This document shows, piece by piece, positions 1-11,930 of a DNA stretch of 64,000 bases. A program made the translations under genes and the position numbers. This stretch comes from Sparassis latifolia. Lineage: Eukaryota; Basidiomycota; Agaricomycetes; Polyporales; Sparassidaceae. The stretch covers positions 1,736,001 through 1,800,000 of the forward strand of contig CM031556.1 of the NCBI GenBank assembly GCA_018466975.1. Direction: 5' to 3'. The notes below the pieces were generated by a model. It saw only the letters and a program-made list of their open reading frames with translations, searched no databases and was not told the origin of the DNA. How positions within the stretch are numbered: position 1 is the first letter of the stretch; every line of letters begins with the position of its first letter.

Positions 1-1015
1 TCGAGAATCTTAGTGACAAGGGGTTCACCATCGTCATCCTTGAACTTGAGGATGTTCGCGGTGATGTCGATCAAGAACGAGTCGAGGACACCCTTGTTCC
101 ATGCCAAGAAGATGTCGGCGATCTCGTCTTCGGATAAACCAAGACCGCGCTTCAAGATATCATAGGCTTCAGCAATCAATTGCATGTCACCGTACTCGAT
201 GCCTGGCATGTACGTGTGAGTTTCTAGAAGGATGCGGATATCGTGAGAATGCCGCTTCTCACCGTTGTGAACCATCTTAACATAGTGTCCGGCACCAGTC
301 TCACCGACCCAATCGCAGCAAGGTTCGCCGTTGACCTGAGCAGCAGTTGCCTGGAAAATCTCCTTGATAGCGGGCCAGGCAGCAGGAGAACCACCTGGCA
401 TAAGTGAGGGGCCATAACGAGCACCCTCCTCGCCACCGGAGACACCGGAACCAACGAACAAGAGGCCCTTGGCCTCAAGCTCTTTGGTGCGGCGGATGGA
501 GTCGGGGTAGTGGGAGTTACCACCGTCGATAATGATATCACCCTTCTCGAGATACGGCTCGAGCTGCTGGATGAATGCATCAACGGCAGGACCAGCCTTC
601 ACGAGAAGTATGATCTTGCGAGGCTTCTTGAGCTTAGATACAAGCTCCTCGATGGAGTGCGCTCCTTGAATTTTCGTCCCTGTTTTATACAATTCAGATA
701 GTCTTAGTTGACAGATATCAAGCATCGACGTGGCGGGAAAGTAACAGACCCTTAGCTTCGTTAGCAAGGAAGTGGTCGACTTTGCTAACGGTACGGTTGT
801 ATGCGACGACGGTGAAGCCTTTATCATTCATGTTCAAAATCAAGTTTTGACCCTGCATTTCACGTTTATGATTAAACCGCTAGGATAGCGCAAGCACTCG
901 ACGACCAACCATGACAGCCAAGCCAATAAGGCCGATATCACCGCTGCAAGAGAGATGAACACGTTAAGGATGACTTGGAGAGAGGGATACACGACACATA
1001 CATGGGCGCAGACAT
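1..1015 (-). CDS. GND1: 6-phosphogluconate dehydrogenase, decarboxylating (3' end outside window)
   Basis: Third oxidative step of the pentose phosphate pathway: 6-phosphogluconate + NADP to ribulose 5-phosphate + CO2 + NADPH, in the cytosol. Five exons are readable: 1015-1002, 943-910, 852-750, 679-263 and 202-1. The first two tiny exons join to give [19 protein letters not shown], the N-terminal dinucleotide-binding glycine motif. Exon 4 holds [12 protein letters not shown] and [16 protein letters not shown], which line the 6-phosphogluconate site, and [12 protein letters not shown]. The last intron splits HNG from IEYGDMQLI. The protein continues past the left edge, so the C-terminal part is missing. 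It is divergent from the aminotransferase gene across a 0.7 kb gap. Family assignment is secure; exon ends are by eye. Confidence 0.95.
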
Positions 1016-1696
1016 CGCGGGAAGGATAGAACGGAGACGGTCGAGTATGGTCGTGGTAGGAGGCAAGGATGGCAATGATCCCCAGCAGGAGGCGATGTCG
1101 ATGAGATATAGGAGGGTGCGAGCTGACGTCGATATTTGTCACAGTTCCAACTGGGCAGGTGTGATCGTGGGAGGATCAGCGATAACTCGCCACCGTGCCC
1201 CAGCTCACTCAGCGACAGTAAAATTCGTCCGTGCACTCTCACATACGGGCAACGTTTCTCACATCTTCTATCCTCTTGCTGACATCTCCACCATGGTAGA
1301 TTGGGTGAGCACCGGAGTCGGCATATGGCGTGTCGTCGATTCCCGAGTCGCCGTCACGGCGCAGCGTAACAGCGTACGTGACTGTGACGAGCGCGTTGTC
1401 AGCCCGCACGTGATCGGAATGGGGTTTTTAGACGCGACGTTCTGGCCCGTCTGGGCAATCTTTGCATCGGCCCTGAAGCCGCGGCGCTCACGGCGGGCGG
1501 GCCTGAAGACCACGGGGCGGGGAGGAAAATGTACGGCCCCGCCCGGATGTGATTGGCTTCCGCGGGTGGCGCGTCGGTCACCGACGGCCTATCCGGCGAT
1601 GCGCCGGCGGCCAGGACTGACTCGGTCTCGACTATAAAAAATCAATTCCCACTAGAATTTGACCTCGCAAGGCTCGCATCAGGTTCTCTGTTACCC
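1016..1696. promoter_or_regulatory. divergent promoter region between GND1 and the aminotransferase gene
   Basis: Non-coding 0.7 kb gap. A TATA-like TATAAAA lies at 1633-1639, about 58 bases before the aminotransferase ATG. I see no TATA facing GND1. Open frames across this stretch show no recognisable protein and look like chance. Confidence 0.5.
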
Positions 1697-3487
1697 ATGC
1701 TGCGATCTCTCCGTCCTTCTTCTCCACGCTGTTCGACCGATCTTCTGCGGCGACCTGACCGTGTCATCCCTCGCCTCGCACCCGTACGATATGGATCCAC
1801 TACGCCCACACCAGACCCTGCCACTTTGCCTGATATAGAGGTATTTTGACTTCGCTGTCGTACATGCGTCTGTCAAATTGACTCGCACGCTCTTCGATGA
1901 CGATAGCCTGCGCGCCTGGAAATCGAGCGCACGGGCGAGCCCAAGAAGCGTCCTGAACCTTCCGAAATCGTTTTCGGACATAACTTCGTGAGATGCTTCT
2001 CTATTCACTCCAGGTTCCGAGCAGAATCGAACATCTCTTGATGGCAGACCGACCACATGCTGGTCGTCCCTTGGAATGCCACAACAGGATGGGATGCTCC
2101 AAAAATTAAACCTTGTCAGTACAACTCATCTCGTGCCTGGTGTTCTTTACAAAGTGACAATACACCCAGATGGCCCACTTCTTCTTGAACCAAGCTGTTC
2201 TGTCTTTCATTATGCCCAAGAGTTGTTCGAAGGCCTGAAAGCGTACCGCCAAGAGTCTGGCAAAATTACACTATTCAGACCAGATATGAACTTCAAACGC
2301 ATGAACACTAGCGCGTCGCGCATTGCTCTGCCGGCAAGTCGTGGAGCTGTTCGCACAAGCCTGGGCTCATGAAACCCATCACCAGAATTTCAAACCCGAA
2401 GCTATGCTTGAGCTCCTCAAGAAGCTGATCCAGGAAGACAAAGATTGGGTACCAGGCTTGCCAGGTTACAGTCTTTATATACGTCCCACAATGAGTAATG
2501 ATGATTTGGTTTGCATAACGCTAAAGCGCTCGCTGATCAGCGTTCCATAGTTGGTACTCAGGCTGCTCTGGGCATTGCACCTGCGAAAGAAGCCCTGCTC
2601 TACGTGATTTGCTGTCCGGTGGGACCGTATTATCCCAAAGGGTTTAAGCCTGTAGCACTTTATGGTACAACGAAATACATACGTGCTGCTCCGGGAGGTA
2701 TGGATTTGATCGATTTGCGGCTGAAGAGTTATAATCCATGTGTGACATATCTTACAGGCATCGGCGGGTACAAGTTGGGGGCGAATTATGCTCCAGGACT
2801 CGTTGCGCAAAGGGAGATTGAGAAGCAGGGTTATATCCAGAACCTGTGGCTGCATGGGCCCGACCACCTAATCACCGAGGTATGTCAGAGTCTCTACTTG
2901 ATAGTCATTCGTCAAACATATTACGCCTGGTAGGTCGGCACCATGAACGCATTTGTAGTCTTCAAGCGTCCCGACGGAGGTGCGTCACCTATGGCCGAAC
3001 ATATACCGATCACAAATGTAATGCTGACCGGTTCTATCTTATGTTGATTAGCAACGGAACTTGTTACGCCGCCTTTAGATGGCATGATTCTCCCTGGGGT
3101 GACGCGTGATTCCGTCCTCTCCCTCGCGCGGTGGCACGCGTCAGGCCAGGCGAAGATTGCGGACCTTCCGGATGATCTGGTTGTTTCGGAGCGTTCGGTG
3201 TCAATGAAGGAGGTGAAGGAGGCTGAGAAGACGGGCACGTTGGTCGAGTTCTTCGGTACAGGTGCGAGTAATCCGACAACACTTCTAATTCTTTCGTGCT
3301 AAGTTCGCGCTCTTCAGGCACTGCGGCAGTCATCAGTCCCGTCGACCGCATTGGTTATCTCGGCGAGGACATTCATATCCCGACTGGTCCGGATGGCATG
3401 GGCCCCGTTTCGCGGCCCATTTGGAAACAATTAACTAGCATCCAAACGGGCAAAATCCCTCATGAGTGGAGCGTGGTGGTCGATTAG
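1697..3487 (+). CDS. BAT1: branched-chain amino acid aminotransferase, probably mitochondrial
   Basis: PLP enzyme of class IV (BCAT) that interconverts Leu/Ile/Val and their 2-oxo acids. About 420 residues after splicing at least eight introns. The Arg/Ser-rich start ([19 protein letters not shown]) looks like a mitochondrial presequence. Family blocks in order: [52 protein letters not shown] with the PLP lysine, [31 protein letters not shown] and [14 protein letters not shown]. One intron (2334-2385, 52 bases) starts GCAAGT and ends CAG, a GC-AG intron, joining IALP to NFKPEA. Another splits PTM from IGTQ and one splits APGG from IGGYK. Every conserved block is recovered, so the gene looks intact. 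Confidence 0.93.
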
Positions 3488-3695
3488 AGACGTCATCTGT
3501 TGCTGGTATATAACCCCAGGGCTTCTTGTATACTTATACACATTTATAACGCGTTACCGATGCTGGTAGTCTGTTGACACTAGCCAGCTGCAGGATTTAG
3601 ACGATTGTGATCGAGCCCGCGGCATTGTCCGTTCGTGGGCGCGACTGGTTGGCTTCAGCAATATTAAATTTCCTGTCTTGCTGAACGTTGCGTGC

Positions 3696-5006
3696 ATGGC
3701 TCTCCGTCCTAGCTTGAGTGTTCGTCCTTGTCGGGCCAAGTGGCGGACCGGCAAAGCTAGATATATCTACGCACCATGCGTCTCCACGAGGAACTATGCG
3801 GTGGTAGGCAGTACGACGTACGTCGGTGAACCACCTTCCCCTCCTTCACCCCCGCCCACCGAACAACCACCCTCATCATCGTTCAAACCGCCGGATGCAT
3901 CCACGGCATTCGACGCTCGCGTCCTCTACGAGCTTCGCAGGCACGCGACACCTCCAGGATCCGAGGACAGACTTCATGATCTCCCTGAGCTCATATTGCA
4001 ATATCTCGACCGCTCGGAGCGCGTCCTTGATGTTGGTCTGCCTTACGAATCCCGTCCGTCAGCCGATAGGCGTACTCCATTTGACTCAAACGCGTCGGAG
4101 GAGAACCATACTGTCGCGATGGTGGTGCATGCCGCTCAGAGCGGGGAGGAGCACAAGATCACACATTGCTCAGGTTTCGCTATCAATGCCCCCGGTATGT
4201 CGGAAGGTGAGGCCGTCTTTGTGACTTGTGCACATACTCTAGAGGAGGTAGGTCCTGTAGTGGATGCCTCAGGACGCAAGTCATGGTACCTCGTAGATAC
4301 GGCATAGTCCCGTCTTGAACGCTATACCCAAGCCCCACGTCTCGGGCTCGCTGCTGGTAAGCGGTGACGCCTCGTCACCGACCTTCAGCCCTGTCTCGGC
4401 GGTGCTCTCGGCGCTGCACCGTTCCGACCTTGTTCTGCTCTCTGCCACGGCGCCCGCAAATCTGCGCACGCTCCCCGTCTCGCCGTACCCTGCCCACCCA
4501 GGCACGCCTATCCGTGCGCACTTCGTCTGCGAAGCCCCGCCCACGTCTACTTCCGATGCGGATGCGGATGGGTGGACGCCGTGGGTAGGTGGGACGTGGA
4601 GCAAATGGGTACGAGGCACTGTCGTCGAATATCGGGACTCGGCAGGACGCGAAGCGAAGGTGCGTGTCTACATTGCGCTCAGGATAACTGGTGCCAAAAA
4701 GATTTATTTGCTTCGTTTCTGAACCGCTATACTCAGCCTGGGTCATACGACGCGCTTGCCCACCTCCACTTCGACCCACCGCCCACGCCGGGCTCGAGTG
4801 GTGGTCCTATCGTGGATGAAGAGAGCGGGGCAGTGATAGGAGTGATGCTCGGCACGCAACTGCAAAATAGAGTGGAAGGCGTTCGGGGTTGGGGTGTACC
4901 TGCGGAGATGATCTTCGAGGTGAGACACTCACAGCGAATGGTATCCAGGGAATTTATCAATCTTCAGATGTTCCGCCTTCCTGGCTTGAAACTCAAGAGG
5001 CAGTAA
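3696..5006 (+). CDS. trypsin-like serine protease
   Basis: Trypsin-fold serine peptidase (trypsin_2/HtrA-type catalytic core). Candidate triad: His in FVTCAHTLEE, Asp in HRSDLVLLSA, Ser in GSSGGPIVDEESG; followed by AVIGVML and a GWGVPAEMI strand typical of this fold. The start MALRPSLSVRPCRAKWRTGK is basic and could be a mitochondrial presequence; a Pro-rich stretch follows. Introns: donor 4248 (phase 0) most easily joins an unusual AAG acceptor at 4332, because the nearer CAG and TAG acceptors run into stop codons. Further introns begin after GREAK and after MIFE. The last exon encodes a short basic tail ending LKLKRQ. No PDZ domain is seen. The substrate is unknown. Confidence 0.75.
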
Positions 5007-5260
5007 TCAAGACAAGTATGTTTGATGCACAGGAACATGTAGAATACTGGATGCAACTTTGTACTGTTACAAAATCTGTAGTAAGTGTGAATTGCGCGAT
5101 ATACCTAATCGTTAATTTCATACAGTCAATATAACCTGTAGGTACACATGGGAACAACGAAAGGCCGCAATAATTCGGTACGTGCGGATGCTGGAGTATG
5201 AAGTACAAATTATATTAGGAGCGACAACCACCGCGACACTGTTATCACTCACTGTCGCTT

Positions 5261-6280
5261 TCACGTGCACCACACTTTGTGATATTTCCAACCCAGCACC
5301 TGGCATTCCTTACAGAAGTACGCTTTCTTGCACTTCGAGCAGCGCGTCTCGACTCCGTCCTCTCCACAATACCGGCAGAAACCATCCTGTCCGCCTATGA
5401 CCTTGCCCAACTGAGCCAGTACCATGTTCGTCAACGCGTCACCGCGTCTTTGAATGTCGGGAGGCGACAACATGAGTTTTTCCGACATCTTCAGCCCCTC
5501 AAACTCCGACGCATACTTCGGAAGCACCTTCTGGTGGTAGTCGATACCACGCTCAAGTGCAAACAGCTCGCCACCGCCTCCGCGACCACCAATCTGTGGC
5601 AGCACCAGGTCTAACACCACTCGTGTATCCACCTCCAGGTCAGCAGCGACGGCCTTGCCCAATAGGAGGTATATCCAAGAGAGGCCGCTGTCGAAGCCAG
5701 ATAGATGTTGAGTCATGTTAACCTTCGAGGGTCCCAAATCTGGCCTGGGTTCGTAGTCAACCATGAGACACGCCTCGTGAGGACGGACGCGAATTTCTCC
5801 TATAACGACGTCCGATGGAGAACAGATGAGTTCGAAGCCAGAGGAGGTACGCGCTCGAATAGATGCAGATGCTGGAAGGGCTTCAATCACACTCTGTGCG
5901 ACATACGCGAGTACGTAGCCGCTGTCGAAGTCCTTGCAGCGCCAGAAGACGTCCTCAAGCTCGCGGCGGGACAGTGTGCAATTTCCTGACGCCCGCACAC
6001 CTTCTAGAGCTACGAAAGTGTCCAACGTGGTCCGCTCAGGGGCTTCAGAATTGGTGCGCACGATATACGCCACGCGCTTTTGGCTAGCATTGACATGGTA
6101 ATGCCATTCTAGCGGTAAGACGTGGCTTGGGAGAGTTAGGAGGGGTGTGTCACCGCAATTAATTTCTACCAGCTGGGCATTTGCAAAGCGATCTTCTGTC
6201 TGGGCATGGCAGCTAAGAATTATGGCAGCGAGATCGTGAAGGTCAAGCACAAAATTGCCGGGAAAGTTTGGACGTGGCAT
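5261..6280 (-). CDS. MYND-type zinc finger protein
   Basis: Single-exon protein of about 339 residues with a C-terminal MYND finger: CRYC, then CSKC, YFCKEC and a final H-x3-C, matching C-x2-C...C-x2-C...C-x3-C...H-x3-C. MYND fingers bind proline-rich partners. The rest has no domain I recognise. The start chosen is the ATG giving MPRPNFPG; the open frame runs 45 codons further upstream to an ATG at 6415, so the N terminus is uncertain. It is convergent with the protease gene and divergent from the alpha-galactosidase gene. MYND proteins of this plan are numerous in agaricomycetes and mostly uncharacterised. Confidence 0.8.
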   Translation of the reverse strand: MPRPNFPGNFVLDLHDLAAIILSCHAQTEDRFANAQLVEINCGDTPLLTLPSHVLPLEWHYHVNASQKRVAYIVRTNSEAPERTTLDTFVALEGVRASGNCTLSRRELEDVFWRCKDFDSGYVLAYVAQSVIEALPASASIRARTSSGFELICSPSDVVIGEIRVRPHEACLMVDYEPRPDLGPSKVNMTQHLSGFDSGLSWIYLLLGKAVAADLEVDTRVVLDLVLPQIGGRGGGGELFALERGIDYHQKVLPKYASEFEGLKMSEKLMLSPPDIQRRGDALTNMVLAQLGKVIGGQDGFCRYCGEDGVETRCSKCKKAYFCKECQVLGWKYHKVWCT

Positions 6281-6699
6281 CGTTGTGGTTCTGGGGTGAG
6301 TATAAATAATACCGACGCGACGCGTGTCTGGTCCCGTGACGCGCGCATTCTTCCTCGCACGCGGCTGTGCATTCTTAACTTCCACCGTCAAGTATTGCTT
6401 CTCCCGTTCGTCCAAAATAACCTCTCATCACAAGGTGGTACTGCACGCAACATGACGGACCGCTCGCCTCACTTCCCTACACATTTCTCTCCTTCGGACC
6501 TCTGCCGAACTCTTCATGTCTCGTCTGTTCGAGGCCACTCACTGTCACCTGCATGCTCCAAACGTGCCCCACACGTCATCTGATCTTCCACTATGACTTC
6601 GCTCGCATGGGTGAATGGTCGTAGAACGCCGTCTTTTACCCGTTACCTGCCCATATAAAATAGGGTATATGCGGTATTTCTGTCCTCCAAGAGCTCGAA
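6281..6699. promoter_or_regulatory. divergent promoter region, MYND gene / alpha-galactosidase
   Basis: A TATA box (TATAAAA, 6654-6660) sits 40 bases before the alpha-galactosidase ATG. The rest is non-coding apart from the possible N-terminal extension of the MYND gene up to 6415. Confidence 0.55.
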
Positions 6700-8746
6700 A
6701 TGTTCTCTTCTCTCAGTTCCATTCTCGCTGTAGCCCTGTCTCTGTTGATTTCTCGCGTTGGCGCGCACGACAATGGCCTCGCAATCACGCCTCAGATGGG
6801 TTGGGATACGTGGAATAGGTTCGGTTGTGATATCTCGGAAGAAACCATACTAGGTGCTGCGCAGGCCATTGTTTCTTCTGGCCTTTCAAAATATGGGTAC
6901 GAGTGTGAGTGCTGCAGCTCTTCTCTCGAGTTGCCATCTCTTATGCTAGTTTTCTCCAGATGTCATCATAGACGACTGTGAGTCGCACTGTATAAAACGC
7001 TGCGCTCTGGTGAGTTGATAGCGGGTGTAGGTTGGCAAGCCCCCCAGCGCAATGCGACGACTGGCGCGCCTGTACCGGATCCCAATCTGTTTCCGAACGG
7101 TATTGCATACCTTGCGGATGAGATTCATGCCATGGGTTTGAAGGTATGCGTCTAGCCTTTATAAAGGAAGGAAGATCGCATCTTATATCTTACCTAGTTT
7201 GGCATCTACAGCGATGCAGGAATGTATGTGGCCATTGAATACGTTCACCCCTGCTGAGTAACGTTGAGTTCATGCTGGTCAGGCATACCTGTGGCGGTCA
7301 CATTGGTTCGCTAGGCTATGAGACTATTGATGCACAGACATACGCTGAATGGGGGGTTGACTACCTCAGAAAGTCCTTTATATACTTTCAAGGAACCTCG
7401 AACTGACTTTTCAAGCACAGAATACGATAACTGCTACAACGAAGGCCTGTTTGGCACGCCACAAATTTCATATGAGCGTTATGCGAACATGTCTTTTGCA
7501 CTTAACGCGACTGGGCGTCCTATCCTCTACTCATTGTGCAACTGGGGCGAGGATAGGCCTTGGGAATTTGCTCCTGTACGTATCGCTAGTCTAGTGGCTA
7601 TCTGGACTCGGGCTGACTGCAGTTCATTCCGCCAGACGATCGCCAACAGCTGGCGCATTTCTGGTGATATTTATGATGTACGCCATTGCTCTTCGTCCCT
7701 CTACTGTGACCTCGAAATGTGACCTCGAAATTGTGGCATACAGAATTACAACCGCTACGATGAGCGCTGTCCGTGCTTGTCGATGCTTGACTGCAAGCTC
7801 TCTGGATACCGTACGTTTGCGCATGCACCTTCTATTCATGTCCGCCTAGTCTTCATATATCCTCATAATGGAAATTATACAGATTGCGCTATGACACGCA
7901 TAGTTGACTTCGCTGCTCCGCTTGGGCAGAAAGCTGCCGTAAACCATTGGAACGACCTCGACATGCTCGAAGTAGGCAATGGTGGAATGACGTACGACGA
8001 ATATGGTGCGTTGCAAGCTACTTCCTTGCTGTGAAACATGATATAGTTGATACTGAGAAAATCGTTCTAGTCACCCATTTCTCTATGTGGAGCGTGTTGA
8101 AGAGCCCGCTCATCCTCGGCAACGATGTCACGAACATGGTACGTACCTGTGACCGCATCGCAACTGCATTGCTTGGTGACCATCTATGCTCGACATGTTG
8201 CAGACCAACGAAACACTGACGATCCTCACGAACGACGCGATCATCGCCGTCAACCAGGATCCGTCGGGTTCCGCTGCGAATCGCTTGTGGAAAGTCCCGA
8301 TTGAGGCCGGCGGGGACATTTCCCTTTGGTCAGGCAGCCTCACCAACAAGTTAGCGCAGTTCTTGTTGCATGCACTGTCTGAAAAGGAAAACTAATCTGC
8401 CCACGAACGTGCACAGTACATTCGTGATTGCTCTGATGAACACTTCGCCCAACACGCAGAATGTCGACGTCCTCTTTACGGACGTGTTTATCGACCAGGT
8501 ACAATTAACACCTTCATTCCCCCATATTTGACCCGCTTATCAGACACGCAGGGTGCTGCATACCAGGCCGGTACCTATGAAATTTACGACCTCTGGCAGA
8601 AGGACAGTGCAGGAAAGTGGGGGAAGGACATCGGCGCATTCACAAATTCTATCCCCAGCGTAGAAATTGGGATGCACCAAGTGAGGATCTGGAAGGCCGT
8701 CCCTGTGTCTTCGTCTGCCACGAGGAGAGACGTATCGGACCTCTAG
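6700..8746 (+). CDS. secreted GH27 alpha-galactosidase
   Basis: Retaining glycoside hydrolase that removes terminal alpha-galactose from galactomannans and raffinose-type sugars; secreted in a wood or litter decayer. The signal peptide is residues 1-22 ([22 protein letters not shown]). It is followed by the GH27 signature [19 protein letters not shown]. Exons then give [27 protein letters not shown], the nucleophile block [21 protein letters not shown], the acid/base block [27 protein letters not shown] and NQDPSG. At least nine short introns are needed; the C-terminal beta domain ends [12 protein letters not shown] plus a short tail. All catalytic blocks are present, so it is probably active. 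Confidence 0.93.
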
Positions 8747-9570
8747 CAGATGCCGTATAGGTGCTGAAAACTAGCAAGGCGACTTTGATTTTTATGAATG
8801 TGTGTTGAAATGGCTGAATGCTACGTCGCTATGACTCTTCACCGTTCCACTCAGCCGAGGGTGCACAATCTCTTACTGCAAGCGCGCGAGCCCAAGCAAA
8901 CGCCCGCATGCGTGTGCGTGCAAACTCCGCGTGGTGCATCTGATTGCAATAGCTCAATGGCGGTTGAACGTTTGAAATCTCAGCGATAAGGCCCCGGGTT
9001 GCAAGGCGCCGTAGCAGTTCAAAAACGTCTTCAACAATGTTACACTATCGTTGACAAGTTCTCCTGTTACAGTTGATCATGAGCATTGTAGGTCAGATGT
9101 TTCAACCTGCAAGCTAAATGTTTGGTGATACCTTTGTAGATGGTGAAAGACTCCATGCCTGACGGGAAGAGTTGATCAATCTTTGAAATTGAAATTGCCT
9201 ATATACCTACGCACGCCGCCAGCACTCTGTTGGTTGTCTAATGCAGTGCAACCGACATCTTCTTGTAACGCCGGAGCACAGCCTGAGGCCTGAGCGCTTG
9301 AGCCCTCCCGAACGTGCACAGAGAATCAGAAGGCTGGCTGCACATTCACTGCGCACGTTATCCGCTGTGTGTGTGCGCGATGTCAGTTACTCTTCGGAGC
9401 CGGCGACAACGCGCGCCAATCATAAGAACGAGAGCGATAAGTCGACTGACTCGAACTACTGTTGTGCTGCGTAGATCACAACCGGAAGTAATTTCCAAGC
9501 CCTGGGGATATAAGTATTTGGACCGCTCCCCTGGTGTGCAGCAACCCTGCGTTGACAATTTTTGTCAAGC
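8747..9570. other. intergenic region before the GNAT array
   Basis: No gene seen. A TATA-like GGATATAAGTA (9507-9517) lies about 55 bases before the GNAT copy A ATG. A tRNA A-box look-alike near 8950 lacks a matching B box. Confidence 0.4.
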
Positions 9571-10678
9571 ATGTTAAGCGCCGGAAACGAATTTAAAGAA
9601 GTGGTATGCAGGCCTCTGAGATACGGTAAGTTTGTTTACACCAAGCGTACTTAAAGTAGCCCTCACTGATAGCTATATCCACCCGCAGATGAGATCTCAA
9701 AGGCAGTGGACGTCACAGAGGAAGCATTTCGAGACAATCCACTCGTCGACTATCTGCATAATACACCCGTGAGTATGTTCTTACATCGACTATGCAGCAA
9801 ACCAATAAAGCACCGACCGCAGGATGCAAGAGATTCCCGACTGGTCAGAATCGGGAGGAAGGCGGCCAGCATGATCCAGAGCTCCCACTATGTGCGTAGT
9901 AAAGAAATGTTGGGGATCAATGGAGGTGACGGTTCTGTCATGTAGTGAGCATCGGCGAGACTTCCTTCGCAGCTGAATGAGTTAAAATAACTTGCTGGCA
10001 CAGCCGCAGCCCGTTGACGTTGTTGTCTCAGCCACGCAGGGTGCTCGAGCGTACCTTACGCGTTATCCTCATGGCTATCCTCAGTGTATGTTTCAGATTG
10101 ATCAACTCACGAGAGCAATGGCAGGTTAGGATCACTGCACACTCTGGAATGAAGGTTCCTTCATATTAATTCCGCTGTTTTCGTACCAGCGATTTCAGGA
10201 GACGAGAAAAAAGGGCGATGCCGCAGCGAAAGACTCGATTGGTGACCAAATTGAGGACATGTTTGCAATTGACTTACTCGCAGTGGCACCGGAGAAACAA
10301 AGGATCGGGTACGGCTCTGCGCTGGTGGGGGCTGTTACAGCGAAAGTAAGATCCCTATGTTCATCATGATATCCAGTTAGCATTGAAACCCTATGACGCA
10401 CAGGCCGATGCACACTCCAAAGGTACATGGCTGATCACCAGACCTCCAACCGCGGGTTTCTACGAAAGGCTCAGTTTCACGGTGGTGGGCGAGTACACTT
10501 TGGGAGAGAGCAACCCTACGTGGACCAAGCCGCCAGTGGAGATGGTCGTTGTATGTGACATGTATGCTGTTTTAAGGAGTCTGAACGCTGATGTTGTTTC
10601 AACCTGTGACAACAGATGGTGAGAGAACCGAAATTGTTGGACATGTATTCAAACCTGGAAAAGGGCTTTTGGAACTGA
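9571..10678 (+). CDS. GNAT-family N-acetyltransferase, copy A
   Basis: Acetyl-CoA dependent acyltransferase of a basidiomycete GNAT subfamily; substrate unknown. Exon 1 starts MLSAGNEFKEVVCRPLRYDE; exon 2 has VTEEAFRDNPLVDYL. A later exon holds a hydrophobic stretch (RVILMAILSVCFRLI) and then MFAIDLLAVAPEKQRIGYGSAL, whose Q-R-x-G-x-G is the acetyl-CoA phosphate loop (motif A). The C-terminal block is FYERLSFTVVGEYTLG followed by MVREPKLLD. The exon ending in SVM only stays open if the donor TA|GTGAGC (about 9944) is used, which copy C shares at the same place. About six introns. It appears intact. First of a tandem array with 11039-11309 and 11931-12998. Confidence 0.75.
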
Positions 10679-11038
10679 CTCGAGTTAGGCCATCGTGCCG
10701 GGTAACATCAGGAGAGGCGTACCACAGTCAGTGCAGTAGTGTTGTTGAAATATTACTGGTGACTTTCACCCAATCGGGCATCCACAAAGGTGCATGACGT
10801 ATGATGATGGCGCGAAGCAGTGTAAGTGACAATCGATAGACTGTTTGAGGTAGTGGCAAGTCTAACTTGCAATGATCGGGCAAGAGCCGAAATTGGCTGA
10901 AGAGGGAATATTTTCGGACTCACTGCAAAGGCTGCTCGCAGAAGTATTCTTGCATACTGTTGCGGAACTCCCAAGGGAAATTCCAGGTTTTCAAAGCCGT
11001 TTTCCATGGATGCTTTTACGAGCACTCACTTGAAGGAT
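10679..11038. other. gap between GNAT copy A and fragment B
   Basis: I could not find the five upstream GNAT exons expected here if fragment B were a full copy. No other gene is seen. Confidence 0.4.
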
Positions 11039-11309
11039 GAAGGCCGATATGCAATCCCGACGCTCATACTTGTGCACCAGACAGCAGACCACGCCGTTCA
11101 ACGAGAAGTTCGGGTTTACAGTCATCGCAGAGTGCTCGATGTGGGAGAATAATCCGACACGAACCCGCCCTCCGGTTCAACGGGCTATTGCGCACGCCAT
11201 CTTGTCTGCAACATTTTCAAAGATTGATGATTGGAATTGTCAGATAGTGCGCGAACCCACATTGTTGAAGGATGCACAAGGGGAGAAAGCACAACTTGAA
11301 TCTAAGTGA
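11039..11309 (+). pseudogene. GNAT copy B: last two exons only, decayed
   Basis: Matches the two final exons of copies A and C (RRSYLCTRQQTTPFNEKFGF, WENNPTRTRPPVQ, then IVREPTLLKDAQGEKAQ). The intron donor is GC where copies A and C have GT (about 11190), and the following exon starts ATA where they have ATG. No upstream exons are present. Downstream non-coding sequence also resembles that after copy C, so this is a remnant of a segmental duplication rather than a retrocopy. Confidence 0.75.
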
Positions 11310-11930
11310 CTGAATGCCTAACGGTAGTAGAGGTTGGATTAGGATTGGTGACTACGACTTAATGCTAATCGACTTACAGCTCGTCAGTGTGACATACTTC
11401 CACAGTTAAATATGGACATATTCATGCGTACCGGAACATCAATCCCGTCGAGCACAACAAAATTGGATATAGTAGATGGTGCGAGAACCTGTTGTGGGAG
11501 TCGCAGTTGGGTAAGAGCGTCACTGTCCTACTAACTGGCACACTGCGGAGGAAATAATGATGAGCATATCTGGGATGAGAATCATGGGTGACTCACGCCG
11601 CGAATCTTAGTACATATTGCAACACATTGCACGCAAATGCTGTGCACTTGAACGTCAGCGCCGAACTGGAGAAAGAGCGCGTCAAAAGCAAGGCGCGACC
11701 GCTGCGGCCAATGACATCGCGGATGTCAAGGTCGGGTTCACTCAGCGAGCACGAAATGACAGCGCCAATCATGGCCAGTCCCTGCGATGGAGAAGTGACT
11801 ACGCACCGCAGCTCAAGACTGCGCCTCACTAGCAACTCCATTGACAGGTACCGCCGAATAGATGTGATATAAGAAGGGGCAGAAGGAGGCCGGTGTGGAG
11901 CAGAGTGGGGGCAGACACCAGCAAATCGAC
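11310..11930. other. gap between fragment B and GNAT copy C
   Basis: A short remnant at about 11474 (atggtgcgagaacc) matches the start of the last GNAT exon. The rest has no recognisable gene; small open frames around 11590-12000 look like chance. Confidence 0.35.

Noticed and set aside
8940..9025. tRNA-like A box (TAGCTCAATGG) near 8950
   Set aside because: No acceptable B box or acceptor and anticodon stems; the later GGGTTGCAAG does not fit the T arm.
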